Source of the DNA: an uncultured bacterium
GTDB lineage: Bacteria > Cyanobacteriota > Vampirovibrionia > Gastranaerophilales > Gastranaerophilaceae
NCBI GenBank assembly: GCA_949283255.1
Contig: CASDRS010000009.1
Coordinates: forward strand, 1 to 64,000
DNA length: 64,000 nt
Reading direction: 5' to 3'
Positions within the stretch are counted from its first letter, which is position 1. Every line of letters begins with the position of its first letter. Of the stretch, positions 7,493 through 15,749 are shown piece after piece. The notes below the pieces were generated by a model. It had not been told where the DNA came from, did no database searches, and saw only the letters and a list, made by a program, of their open reading frames with translations. The position numbers and the translations under genes are program-made.

Positions 7493-8344
7493 ATGAAAAA
7501 CGGAATAGAAAACGGATATTATCACGAAATTACCCCATCGGGATTTGGTATCGCCATAAAAGCAGGAAAAGTTTTGTTTTCTGAACAATCCGAATTCCAA
7601 AAAGTAGAAGTATTTGAGACAGAAAGTTCATTAGGAAGAGTTTTGACTCTTGATGATTTGATGATGACAACTGAGGGTGATGAGTATCATTATCACGAAA
7701 TGATTGCTCATGTTCCGATGATGAACCATAAAAATCCGGAATCTGTTCTTGTTATAGGCGGCGGTGACGGTGGTACTGTCAGAGAAGTTTTGAAACACAA
7801 AACTGTTAAAAGAGTTGTATTATGCGAAATTGACGGAATGGTTATTGACGCTTGCAAAAAATATCTTCCAACTATAGCTTGTGAACTTGATAATCCTAAA
7901 GTAGAAATTCTTGTTCAGGATGCTATTGAGTATATTAAAGATAAGAAAAATGAGTTTGATATAGTTCTTATCGATTCTACCGATCCTATGGGACCGGGAG
8001 AAGGTTTGTTCACGGAAGAATTTTATACAAACGTTAAAAATTCCCTGAAAAAAGGCGGTATTGTTACGGCTCAGTCTGAGTCTCCGTTTGTTAACAAAGA
8101 GGAAATTAAAAAGATGTATAACCTTTTGAAAAAGGTATTCCCTGTTTGTGAAACTTATACATCAAATATTCCTACTTATCCTGGCGGATATTGGGCTTGG
8201 GCATTCTGCTCAGAGGATGTAAAACCGCTTTCTTATATAGATGATGAGAGATGTCGTGAAATTACGAAAACTTGTAAAATCTATAATAAGGATTACCATT
8301 TGGCACGTTTTGCTTTGCCTAATTATTTGAAAGAATTACTGTAA
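7493..8344 (+). CDS. speE: Spermidine synthase (polyamine aminopropyltransferase)
   Basis: SpeE moves an aminopropyl group from decarboxylated SAM to putrescine. The 283 residues include the opening YYHEITPSGFG, the DEYHYHEM substrate motif near residue 62, the nucleotide site VIGGGDGGTVREVLKH near 86 and the catalytic-loop DSTDPMGPGEGLF near 162. GGYWAWAFCS near 230 is also typical. A GGGAGA Shine-Dalgarno is present. No SpeD or SpeA lies nearby. The rseP-type gene follows after 18 nt. Confidence 0.93.
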   Translation: MKNGIENGYYHEITPSGFGIAIKAGKVLFSEQSEFQKVEVFETESSLGRVLTLDDLMMTTEGDEYHYHEMIAHVPMMNHKNPESVLVIGGGDGGTVREVLKHKTVKRVVLCEIDGMVIDACKKYLPTIACELDNPKVEILVQDAIEYIKDKKNEFDIVLIDSTDPMGPGEGLFTEEFYTNVKNSLKKGGIVTAQSESPFVNKEEIKKMYNLLKKVFPVCETYTSNIPTYPGGYWAWAFCSEDVKPLSYIDDERCREITKTCKIYNKDYHLARFALPNYLKELL

Positions 8345-8362
8345 AAATATAGGGAATATTTT

Positions 8363-9730
8363 ATGTCTATTATAATAATGATTTTGTTACTCAGTGTACT
8401 TATTCTTGTCCATGAGGCAGGTCACTTTTTGGCTGCTAAAATGTTTAAGATGAGAGTTTCAAAGTTCGGGTTTGGACTTCCTATCGGACCAACTTTGTGG
8501 AAAAAACAATTTGGTGATTTGGAAGTTTTAGTGCATGCTTTCCTGTTAGGCGGTTATGTCGCTTTTCCTGATGATGATAAGGATTTGGACCTGCCAGCGG
8601 ATTCTCCTGACAGGTTTATGAACAGACCTGTGTATCAACGTTTTGTTGTTGTGTCTGCGGGGGTTTTTGCAAATATCGTATGCGCTTTTGTTTTTGTAGT
8701 TTTGACGGCGTTTATCTGGGGACAGATGCCTTCCGGAAATTATAATATCTTTGTTAAAGATATTGTTGCTCCTAAGACGGAATCTATTTGGCAGTCAGGC
8801 ATGCAAAAAGGTGACAGAATTGTCGAAGTTAACGGTTCTAAAATTACCAATCCGAATGCGATTGTTACTTATGTTCAGTTGAGCAAGCAATTTGACGGTA
8901 AGGTTGATGAGCTTACAGTTGATCAGAATTACGATAAACTTAAGGCTGTTAACCCCGCTTTTACAAGAGAAGAGGTTATTCCGAAAGATATTATTATAAA
9001 GCTTCCTGCTATTGAACCGGAAACTCCTGCTAAATTGAGTGACAATGTCTTAAAAGGATTTGAAAAATACAAAGATTTAAGATTATCACTTAATGATAGT
9101 CAAAAAAGTCTTAGGGATAAAGTTCAGGGCAAATCTTATGTAGTTTCAGACGGAACTTTCTCTTTGAATGATTTGGCTTATGCTGTTACAGATAATGTTC
9201 GACCTGTCAATATCGTTGTTGAGCGAAATGGCAAAATGGTTGATCTGAAACCTATATATCCGAATAAAACAGGGGTTATGGGTATTCAGATGGAAGTTCG
9301 AGAAATTGTTATTCCGACTAAGGGCTTTAAGGCTGTTATGGTTACAAGCGGGAAGTATCTGTGGGAACAGACTTCTATGCTTTTGTACGGTCTATATCAA
9401 ATCTTTGCAGGCAAAATTCCTGTAAGTGATTTGCACGGAATTATTGCTATCACTAAAGTTGGCGGGGATGTAATTAATACAAGCGGTTTCTTCTCAGGAT
9501 TGCTGCTTACTGCAATTATTTCTCTTGATTTGGCGATAGTTAATTTCCTTCCGATCCCTGCGTTGGATGGCGGGCATGTTCTGTTCCTGATTATCGAAAA
9601 AATCAGGGGAAGAAGATTGAGCGATGAGACAGTAGACAAAATCGGAACGTTTTGTTTCTTGTTACTTATTGCTCTTATGATTCTGGTTTGCTTTAATGAT
9701 ATTTATGCTTTGATAACCCAGAAATTGTAA
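8363..9730 (+). CDS. rseP: Site-2 zinc metalloprotease, RseP/MmpA type
   Basis: An M50 intramembrane protease that cleaves transmembrane segments, for instance of anti-sigma factors. The zinc motif HEAGH sits in the first membrane helix near residue 17, and the second motif, LDGGH, lies near residue 398 in a later helix. The usual RFMNRPVYQR and the VVSAGVFANIVCAF helix follow the first. A PDZ region covers about residues 130-300 and is longer than a plain PDZ domain, holding an extra charged insertion near 200-255. At 455 residues it matches the RseP class. Substrates are unknown. A bidirectional terminator follows. Confidence 0.9.
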   Translation: MSIIIMILLLSVLILVHEAGHFLAAKMFKMRVSKFGFGLPIGPTLWKKQFGDLEVLVHAFLLGGYVAFPDDDKDLDLPADSPDRFMNRPVYQRFVVVSAGVFANIVCAFVFVVLTAFIWGQMPSGNYNIFVKDIVAPKTESIWQSGMQKGDRIVEVNGSKITNPNAIVTYVQLSKQFDGKVDELTVDQNYDKLKAVNPAFTREEVIPKDIIIKLPAIEPETPAKLSDNVLKGFEKYKDLRLSLNDSQKSLRDKVQGKSYVVSDGTFSLNDLAYAVTDNVRPVNIVVERNGKMVDLKPIYPNKTGVMGIQMEVREIVIPTKGFKAVMVTSGKYLWEQTSMLLYGLYQIFAGKIPVSDLHGIIAITKVGGDVINTSGFFSGLLLTAIISLDLAIVNFLPIPALDGGHVLFLIIEKIRGRRLSDETVDKIGTFCFLLLIALMILVCFNDIYALITQKL

Positions 9731-9750
9731 ATCTTTAAATTTAGATAAAT

Positions 9751-9781
9751 AAAAACCGCCTTATTTTTAAGGCGGTTTTTT
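9751..9781 (+). terminator. Bidirectional terminator between rseP and purine nucleoside phosphorylase
   Basis: AAAAACCGCCTTA and TAAGGCGGTTTTT form a nearly symmetrical hairpin with A and T runs on both sides, so it can end both the rseP transcript and the convergent phosphorylase transcript. Confidence 0.85.
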
Positions 9782-9786
9782 GTTGA

Positions 9787-10584
9787 TTATATATGTTTTA
9801 TTATTTCCAGAATTAATTCTTTAAATTTTACTTTTGCTTTGTTTGTGGTTTCAATAACCTCTTCATGCGAAAGTGCAGTTCCTCCAGCTTTGCTTGCTGC
9901 ATTTGAAATACAGCTTATTCCCAAAACTTTTAGACCGCAGTAGTTTGCAACTATCGCTTCAGGTACAGTAGACATTCCGACAGCGTCTGCTCCGAAGAGT
10001 CTTGCCATTCTGATTTCAGCAGGTGTCTCGTAGCTTGGTCCTGAATTTGCTAAGTAAACTCCCTGTTTGATGTTTATGTTTAAGTTTTTTGCGCAAGTTT
10101 TAGCAATATTTAATAAATCTTGTTTGTAGATTTCTGTCATATCTGGAAATCTTTCGCCTAAAGTATCATCGTTTGCGCCGATTAAAGGGTTTTGGCCCAT
10201 GCAATTGATATGATCCGTTATTAGCATCAAATCTCCGGGAGCAAAGCTTTCATTTACTGCTCCTGCTGCATTTGTCAGGATTATTGTCTTTACGCCGAGT
10301 TTTTTTAAAACTTTTATTGGATAAGTTATTTCTCCAAGTGTGTGGCCTTCATAAAAATGGTTTCTTCCTTGCATCATAACTACCTTTTTACCTGCTATAT
10401 CAGCAAATACAAGTCTGCCCTTGTGCCCTTTTACTGTAGATTTTATAAATCCCGGAATTTCCGCATAAGGAATTGCTATATCTGTATATTCATCAGCTAA
10501 TTCTCCGAGACCTGACCCAAGTACTATTGCAATTTCAGGATTAAAATTGCCTATTTTTTCTTTTATAAATTCTGAACTTTCCAT
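9787..10584 (-). CDS. punA: Purine nucleoside phosphorylase, class II (trimeric)
   Basis: The enzyme splits inosine and guanosine with phosphate to give base and ribose-1-phosphate. The 265-residue protein has the phosphate loop VLGSGLGELAD, GHKGRLV, MQGRNHFYEG, the LTNAAGAVN block, and SGPSYETPAEIR with VGMSTVPE. It belongs to the mammalian-like trimeric class. The ATG at 10584 follows a GGGGG Shine-Dalgarno; the longer frame adds 13 unlikely residues. It follows the omega gene on the same strand. Confidence 0.9.
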   Translation of the reverse strand: MESSEFIKEKIGNFNPEIAIVLGSGLGELADEYTDIAIPYAEIPGFIKSTVKGHKGRLVFADIAGKKVVMMQGRNHFYEGHTLGEITYPIKVLKKLGVKTIILTNAAGAVNESFAPGDLMLITDHINCMGQNPLIGANDDTLGERFPDMTEIYKQDLLNIAKTCAKNLNINIKQGVYLANSGPSYETPAEIRMARLFGADAVGMSTVPEAIVANYCGLKVLGISCISNAASKAGGTALSHEEVIETTNKAKVKFKELILEIIKHI

Positions 10585-10601
10585 ATTACCCCCTAAATAC
10601 A

Positions 10602-10664
10602 CAAAAAAACACAAGAACTGCAATTTTTAGCCTTAACCCTGACTATTCACGCAATTCTTGTGTT
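10602..10664 (-). terminator. Terminator of the omega gene
   Basis: On the minus strand ACACAAGAATTGC (10663-10651) pairs with GCAGTTCTTGTGT (10621-10609), with one G-T wobble, and a T run follows. The loop is long, about 29 nt, and may fold further. Confidence 0.65.
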
Positions 10665-10672
10665 AAACTTTA

Positions 10673-10912
10673 TTAACCGACTAATCTGTTGTCGTCTGCT
10701 TCTGAAGCTTTAACCATAATAGCATGTTCAACAGGGTTCTCTCTTGTATAACCTGTTTCGTAATTTTCTTCAAATGCAAATTCATCGTGAGCTTTTTTAG
10801 CTTGATTTTCATCAACTAGTTTTTTTGCTAATTCTGCAATTTCATATACTAATTGATATCTGTTATCTGTATTTTCATTCAATTCCCATGCTACTTTTAT
10901 TATTTGCTCCAT
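10673..10912 (-). CDS. rpoZ: Probable RNA polymerase omega subunit (cyanobacterial type)
   Basis: Omega helps RNA polymerase assemble by clamping the beta-prime C terminus. This 79-residue protein has DNRYQLVYEIAELAKKL, matching the NRY-x-L-x(4)-A-x-RAK block, and later ENPVEHAIMVKASEADDNRLVG. The latter resembles the cyanobacterial ending KPV-x-RAI-x-EMSDE...IIG. The match is short and partly from composition, so some doubt remains. The start has a GAGAGG Shine-Dalgarno. It stands alone between its own terminator and a divergent MCE gene. Confidence 0.6.
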   Translation of the reverse strand: MEQIIKVAWELNENTDNRYQLVYEIAELAKKLVDENQAKKAHDEFAFEENYETGYTRENPVEHAIMVKASEADDNRLVG

Positions 10913-11009
10913 TGTAAACCTCTCATTTCTGTTTCTTTTTTTATAATATAATATAAATTTTTTTTTCGCAAGTAGTAATATAACGATGTGTTTATGTAAT
11001 AATGTTATT

Positions 11010-11672
11010 ATGGATCCAAAAAGGAAAATACGGTTATATTTTTTATTAGAGTTAGTTGTTTGGCTTTTGGTTATAATAGTTGGAGTCAGTATTTTTCGTT
11101 ATCAGGCTATTAAAAAGCAAAGCGAATATAAGACTTATCAGGTTTTTTTACAGGATGTAGACGGCCTGATTGTTGGTTCTCCTGTTAGAATGATGGGTGT
11201 GCCTATTGGTTATATAAGCACAGTTAAGATTGTGCAGGATCATGTTTATGTAAAATTTCTTATTACTGAAAAAGATTTTCCGTTGCCAAAAGGTGTTATT
11301 GCAACAGTTGAATTTAACGGTATGGGCGGGTCAAAATCTTTGGAATTGTATCCTCCTGATGAAGTTTCAAAAGCTTCCGGCAATCTTATTGCTATTAAGC
11401 AGACGAATAGACTGGGAGCTGCATTAGGACTTTTGAATGATATGTTTGAAAAATTGGGTTCAATTCTTGTAAGATGTGAATATTTCAGCGATAATGTGGC
11501 GGGATTGATGCCTTCTCAGCAGAAGCCTCAAATAAAAGATCCTGTAGGGTATGTCTCAAATTCTGTAAATCAGGTTGGAAATTTGATTGATACTTTTAAT
11601 AGAAGACGTTTAGATGTAAAAAAGAAGGTGAAAGGGTTGTCAGATGAATCAAAAGAAAATAAGGGTGATTGA
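11010..11672 (+). CDS. MCE/MlaD family lipid-transport protein
   Basis: MCE proteins form hexameric rings that carry lipids between membranes. The 220 residues show one N-terminal membrane helix (residues about 8-29), then a single MCE domain: FLQDVDGLIVGSPVRMMGV, GYISTVKI and FNGMGGSKSLELYPP. The C-terminal 70 residues are helical. This is the single-MCE MlaD layout. No MlaE or MlaF partner is adjacent; instead upp overlaps its end by 29 nt. The ATG at 11010 is preferred to one 24 nt upstream because the protein then begins just before the membrane helix, but neither has a clear Shine-Dalgarno. Confidence 0.8.
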   Translation: MDPKRKIRLYFLLELVVWLLVIIVGVSIFRYQAIKKQSEYKTYQVFLQDVDGLIVGSPVRMMGVPIGYISTVKIVQDHVYVKFLITEKDFPLPKGVIATVEFNGMGGSKSLELYPPDEVSKASGNLIAIKQTNRLGAALGLLNDMFEKLGSILVRCEYFSDNVAGLMPSQQKPQIKDPVGYVSNSVNQVGNLIDTFNRRRLDVKKKVKGLSDESKENKGD

Positions 11673-12294
11673 AAATCCTGTTGTTTTGCAGAACCTTTGT
11701 ACTATGAGAAATAAGGATACTGATAGTCAGGGGGTTCGTATTGCTACAAGAAAGATTACCAGATGTTTGTTGTATGAAGCAGCGAAGTCTTTACCGCTTG
11801 TGGAAACTGAGGTTACTACTCCGCTTACAACCTTTAAGGCAAAAACTATTGATCCTGATATAAATTTGATTATATCTCCAATTTTGAGAGCCGGACTTAT
11901 TTTTACCGATGAAGCTATTGATATTCTTCCTCAAGCTTGCATTAGACATATTGGTATGTACAGGGATGAAAAAACTTTAAAACCTATTTGGTATTATAAC
12001 AAAGTTCCTATGGAAGCTCCAAATCCTGAAAAATTCCATATCTTTATTACAGATCCAATGCTTGCTACAGGAAATTCTCTTCTTGAGGCTATTAAGCTTT
12101 ATGCTGATAAAGGGATTCCTGTGAATAATATAAAATGTATTTGTATTATTGCCGCTCCTGAGGGGTTGGAGAATATCCATAAGCATTTCCCTGATATTGA
12201 AATTATAACTGCGGCTATTGATGAAGGATTAAATGATAAGGGTTATATTGTTCCTGGGATGGGAGATGCTGGCGATAGAATTTTTAATACGTAA
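11644..12294 (+). CDS. upp: Uracil phosphoribosyltransferase
   Basis: Upp salvages uracil with PRPP to give UMP. The 216 residues include ISPILRAGL near 80, the PRPP loop ITDPMLATGNSLLEAI near 135 and the closing DEGLNDKGYIVPGMGDAGDR near 195, all diagnostic. The start lies 29 nt inside the MCE gene, so the two are translationally linked. A strong terminator follows. Confidence 0.95.
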   Translation: MNQKKIRVIENPVVLQNLCTMRNKDTDSQGVRIATRKITRCLLYEAAKSLPLVETEVTTPLTTFKAKTIDPDINLIISPILRAGLIFTDEAIDILPQACIRHIGMYRDEKTLKPIWYYNKVPMEAPNPEKFHIFITDPMLATGNSLLEAIKLYADKGIPVNNIKCICIIAAPEGLENIHKHFPDIEIITAAIDEGLNDKGYIVPGMGDAGDRIFNT

Positions 12295-12311
12295 TTCAGT
12301 CATTATAAAAT

Positions 12312-12343
12312 AAAAAAAGCCTCTTTTATAAGAGGCTTTTTTT
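12312..12343 (+). terminator. Bidirectional terminator between upp and pit
   Basis: AAAAAAAGCCTCTT-TTATA-AGAGGCTTTTTTT forms a strong stem with A and T runs on both sides and serves the convergent upp and phosphate-transporter genes. Confidence 0.88.
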
Positions 12344-12370
12344 ACTACGTAAATTTTATTTAAAAGATTT

Positions 12371-13381
12371 TTATTTAAAGCTTTCAACTATAAAATAAAT
12401 GGTAGCAGATAATATCATACACGCAGGAATAGTTACAACCCAAGCTGTTACAATGTTTCCTACTATTCTCCATTTTACGGCATGTGCGTGAAGAGTAGAG
12501 CCGACACCCATAATTGCCGTTGATACAATGTGTGTTGTACTTAACGGAATCCCGAAATGAGATGCCATCAAAATTAATGATGCTGCTGATGTTTCAGCTG
12601 CAAAACCATGTACAGGTTTTAATTTGATAATTTTGTGTCCCATTGTTTTTATGATTTTATATCCGCCATTCATAGTTCCGGCAGCCATTGTCATAGCACA
12701 TATAATGATTACAAAAAGTGGAATATCAAAGTCTCCTGTCGGGGATTTTTGTAAATATCCGACAGACAATAATGCCAATGTTATAATACCCATTGTCTTT
12801 TGTGCATCATTTGAACCATGGCTCAGTGCGATTAGTCCGGATGAGAAAAGCTGTAATTTTCTAAATTTTTTGTTTACAACTTGCGGGTTTGTTCTCCACA
12901 AAATTCTTATCATAATAAGCATTACGGTAAACCCAACGCAAAATCCTAATACAGGAGATGCAAACATCGGAATAATAACTTTATCTACCAAAGTCGCAAC
13001 ATGTACACATCCGACTCCTGCCTTAACTATTGCGGCTCCGAGAAGTCCTCCTATAAGTGCGTGAGATGAACTTGACGGTAAGCCTAAGTACCAGGTAAAT
13101 AAATTCCATATTACCGCTCCTAGAAGAGCACTGAATATGACTGTAAGTGTTACCATCTCAGCATTAACGATTCCTGCTCCGATTGTTTTTGCTACGTGTG
13201 TACCTGTTAGGGCTCCTATAAATTCTAATGTTGCTCCGTATAAAACTGCTTGCTTTGGTGATAAGACTTTTGTAGAAACTACTGTGGCAATTGCATTTGC
13301 ACAATCGTGAAATCCGTTTATAAATTCAAAAGCCAATGCAACTAAAATTACAGCTATTAGTATTAATAATGTTAATGACAT
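12371..13381 (-). CDS. pit: Low-affinity inorganic phosphate transporter, PiT family
   Basis: The 336-residue membrane protein has the PiT signature NGFHDCANAIATVVSTKVL near residue 22 and its inverted repeat counterpart SHGSNDAQKTMGI near 188. It is mostly hydrophobic with about ten membrane segments. It carries metal-phosphate with protons or sodium. It lies 22 nt downstream of the PhoU-like gene, the usual pairing in which the PhoU-like protein modulates the transporter. AAGGGAAAA precedes the ATG. Confidence 0.93.
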   Translation of the reverse strand: MSLTLLILIAVILVALAFEFINGFHDCANAIATVVSTKVLSPKQAVLYGATLEFIGALTGTHVAKTIGAGIVNAEMVTLTVIFSALLGAVIWNLFTWYLGLPSSSSHALIGGLLGAAIVKAGVGCVHVATLVDKVIIPMFASPVLGFCVGFTVMLIMIRILWRTNPQVVNKKFRKLQLFSSGLIALSHGSNDAQKTMGIITLALLSVGYLQKSPTGDFDIPLFVIIICAMTMAAGTMNGGYKIIKTMGHKIIKLKPVHGFAAETSAASLILMASHFGIPLSTTHIVSTAIMGVGSTLHAHAVKWRIVGNIVTAWVVTIPACMILSATIYFIVESFK

Positions 13382-13403
13382 AAATTTTCCCTTATTGTGA
13401 CAA

Positions 13404-14045
13404 CTAACTCTGTTTTAATACAACGTTCAAGATTGTATCTGATACGTTAAAGCATGCATCAAGAGCGTTTTCAATTTCTTTGTACATATCGCGGAGCTTG
13501 ATTACTTCCAAGGCCTCATATTTACCTGAGAATAATTGATACATTGCTCTATGGTGAATTTCATCCCCATGTGTTTCAAGTTCTTTCATTGCGATATTTG
13601 TTTTTGTTATATCTTCAACATCTGATACTTTTTTGAATTTTTTAATAATTTCGCCCATCTGTTCTGTAGCTTGTACCAAAGTTAAAGCCTGTTCTTTCAT
13701 CTCTTCAGTGTATGATGTTAAATGATACACATCTAAGTTTAGACAGGCTTTTATAATTTTTTTGTTGATTTTATTTAATTGTGAAGCAATATATTGTATA
13801 TCTTCTCTTTCTATTGGAGTTATAAAACTTTTGTTTAATTGTTTTAATACCAATTTATATGATAGCTTTCCTTTTTTTCTGAATTTTAGAGCTTTTTCTT
13901 TTTGCTCTTCCGTAAGCTGTGTGTGCATTACTTCATCATAAAGTTTTGCTGATTGCAAACAGATTTCTGCGCTATCCTGAAAGAGCTGGAAAAACATCTT
14001 ATCTTCAGGAGGCATTATATACGACATCAAATTAAATTTTGGCAT
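13404..14045 (-). CDS. PhoU-like DUF47 phosphate transport regulator
   Basis: A 213-residue all-helical protein of the DUF47/PhoU-like family (TIGR00153 type), recognised by the opening MPPEDKMFFQLFQDSAE, by MKELETHGDEIHH, and by the final KLRDMYKEIENALDACFNVSDTI. The E-x-x-x-D pattern binds metal in PhoU relatives. The ATG at 14045 follows AAAGGAGA; the longer frame adds 12 residues without support. It is the first gene of the pit operon. Confidence 0.88.
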   Translation of the reverse strand: MPKFNLMSYIMPPEDKMFFQLFQDSAEICLQSAKLYDEVMHTQLTEEQKEKALKFRKKGKLSYKLVLKQLNKSFITPIEREDIQYIASQLNKINKKIIKACLNLDVYHLTSYTEEMKEQALTLVQATEQMGEIIKKFKKVSDVEDITKTNIAMKELETHGDEIHHRAMYQLFSGKYEALEVIKLRDMYKEIENALDACFNVSDTILNVVLKQS

Positions 14046-14199
14046 TATTGTTTCTCCTTTCCATACACACACATCATACAAAAAAGGATATGTTTTTGAA
14101 AGTATTTATTTACATTTTGTAAAATTGCCTTTAACTTGAAATGTAGTAATGATTATGTTAGGATTTGTTCTCACCTGTTTTATGTTTAAAGAGGTATAT

Positions 14200-15191
14200 A
14201 TGACGAACCCAAAGATTAGTGTTATAGTTCCTGTTTATAATGTGGCTGAATTTTTGCCTGATTGCTTGGATAGTCTCTTGTCGCAGAATTTTGATGCAAT
14301 GGAGATAATTTGTGTTGATGATAAGTCAACTGATAATTCATTAGAAATTTTGGAAGATTATGCTTCTAAAGATAAATGTATTAGGGTTATAAAACATGAG
14401 CAAAACAGGGGACTGGGAGAGGCGAGAAATAGCGGGTTGAAAGTGGCAACCGGTGAATATATACATTTTCTTGATTCTGATGATTGGATTGACAACAGTG
14501 TATATGAAAAACTTATTCCTATAATTGAGGAAAATAAGCTTGGTTTCTTAAGTTTTACATTAAAAAAAATGATGAATTTTCAAAAGAACCTTTTGAGATT
14601 TTTGCTTGGGATAATAATATTTGTGAAAAAGTACTTGATCCTATGGAAAACTCTATAGTTTTTAAATTTATTGAAGCTGCTTGTTTGAGAATATATAGCA
14701 GCAGTTTTTTAAGCAAAAATAACTTGATGTTCAAAAGCTTGAGAAATGAGGATACTCCTTTTTATATCGAATGTTTGCTAAAAGCTAAACGAATAATGTT
14801 TATTAATGAGCCTTTTTATAATTATAGAATACGTAAAAATTCCATCATGAACACGAGGTTTGATTGTTTTGAAAGTTATTTTAAGTGGTTTGAAGTGCTG
14901 CAAGAGATAAGTAGAGGCTGTGAAAATAAATCTATTGGCGATGAAATAAGCCGAAATGCGTTAGCGGTGTTATATGATGCTTTTAATGACTTTTTGAGTG
15001 AGAGGTTCCTTAAAGCATTATTATTTTCTCCAAGATTAAATCATTTTATTAAGAGTTATCCGTCTTTTAGCAATGAAAAATTTTATCGTAATGTCATCAA
15101 ATTGTATTTGAAAACTCATTGCCAAAAGTTGTTTATTTGTTGTATAAAATTAAAGAAAGCTTGTGGTAAAATACTCTCATGTACGAAATAA
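14200..15191 (+). pseudogene. Family 2 glycosyltransferase with a frameshift in an A8 tract
   Basis: The first part (14200 onward) is a clear GT-A family 2 domain: ISVIVPVYNVAEFL, VDDKSTDNSLEIL, NRGLGEARNSGLKVATG and LDSDDWID with the DxD-like metal site. The frame breaks at AAAAAAAA (14562-14569). A -1 shift continues as KNDEFSKEPFEIFAWDN and joins the downstream frame (MENSIVFKFIEAACLRIYSS), giving about 330 residues, normal for the family. The sequence TTA AAA AAA ATG offers a slippery site, so the break may be a one-base loss, an on/off switch, ribosomal slippage, or a sequencing error. GAGG precedes the ATG. Confidence 0.75.
15164..15178 (+). promoter_or_regulatory. Extended -10 promoter for the 15179 gene
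   Basis: TGG-TAAAAT (15164-15172) is an extended -10 element ending 6 nt before the ATG at 15179, with no clear -35. It lies inside the end of the glycosyltransferase. Confidence 0.5.
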
Positions 15192-15706
15192 AAAAACGGA
15201 TTTATCTTAATTTTACAAAAAATCAAAAATCTGCATTGTGTAATTTTTTGAGAGCTTTGGTTAAAAAGACGCCTGATGTGTCTGTAGAAAAAATTTTGGA
15301 TAATTTTGTTGAAGATGAAAAATATTATCTTGAAATTAATGCTTCAAGATTTGAATTTCTGGCTGATATTATCGATGATGAACAGTTTCTTTCTGATACC
15401 ATACTTTATTTGAAAGAATGCAGAAAATATTATGACTATAAAAAGAAGCAAGAACCTCTGATCCAAGCGCAAAAAGAGTACGAAAAGAAAAAGAGAAAGT
15501 TTTTGCAGGAAGTGAAAATGAGTAAGGAGCTTCCTACCAAAAAACAGCTTTATTATTATGACAGGCTTTGTAAAAAATATAATCTGGAAAAGCAGGAATT
15601 GTCATCAAAACTTGAAGCCAGAGATGAGATAGACAGAATTTTAACACTTTATTCAGAGCCGGAATTAAAAGAATTAAATTTGCCTAAAGGCGAAAGTTCT
15701 GATTAA
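15179..15706 (+). CDS. Hypothetical charged, coiled-coil protein
   Basis: This 175-residue protein was not recognised. It is rich in Lys, Glu and Tyr and has no signal peptide. Residues 75-125 look like a long charged coiled coil. They are followed by LPTKKQLYYYDRLCKKYNL, which resembles the short T-x-KQ-x-YY helical motif seen in some nucleic-acid-associated proteins; that link is weak. The start overlaps the glycosyltransferase end by 13 nt but has its own extended -10 box, so it may be expressed as a leaderless message. Confidence 0.7.
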   Translation: MYEIKKRIYLNFTKNQKSALCNFLRALVKKTPDVSVEKILDNFVEDEKYYLEINASRFEFLADIIDDEQFLSDTILYLKECRKYYDYKKKQEPLIQAQKEYEKKKRKFLQEVKMSKELPTKKQLYYYDRLCKKYNLEKQELSSKLEARDEIDRILTLYSEPELKELNLPKGESSD

Positions 15707-15735
15707 TCCCAAAAATTTTGGTTATTTTTTTTTAC
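15707..15735 (+). terminator. Weak terminator after the 15179 gene
   Basis: CCAAAAATTTTGG followed by TTA and a long T run. The stem is AT-rich and short, so confidence is modest. Confidence 0.45.
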
Positions 15736-15749
15736 AAAACTGCAAAATT

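Noticed and set aside
12624-13064. Plus-strand frame of 146 residues inside pit
   Set aside because: It is the complement of a clearly recognisable phosphate transporter and has no family features.
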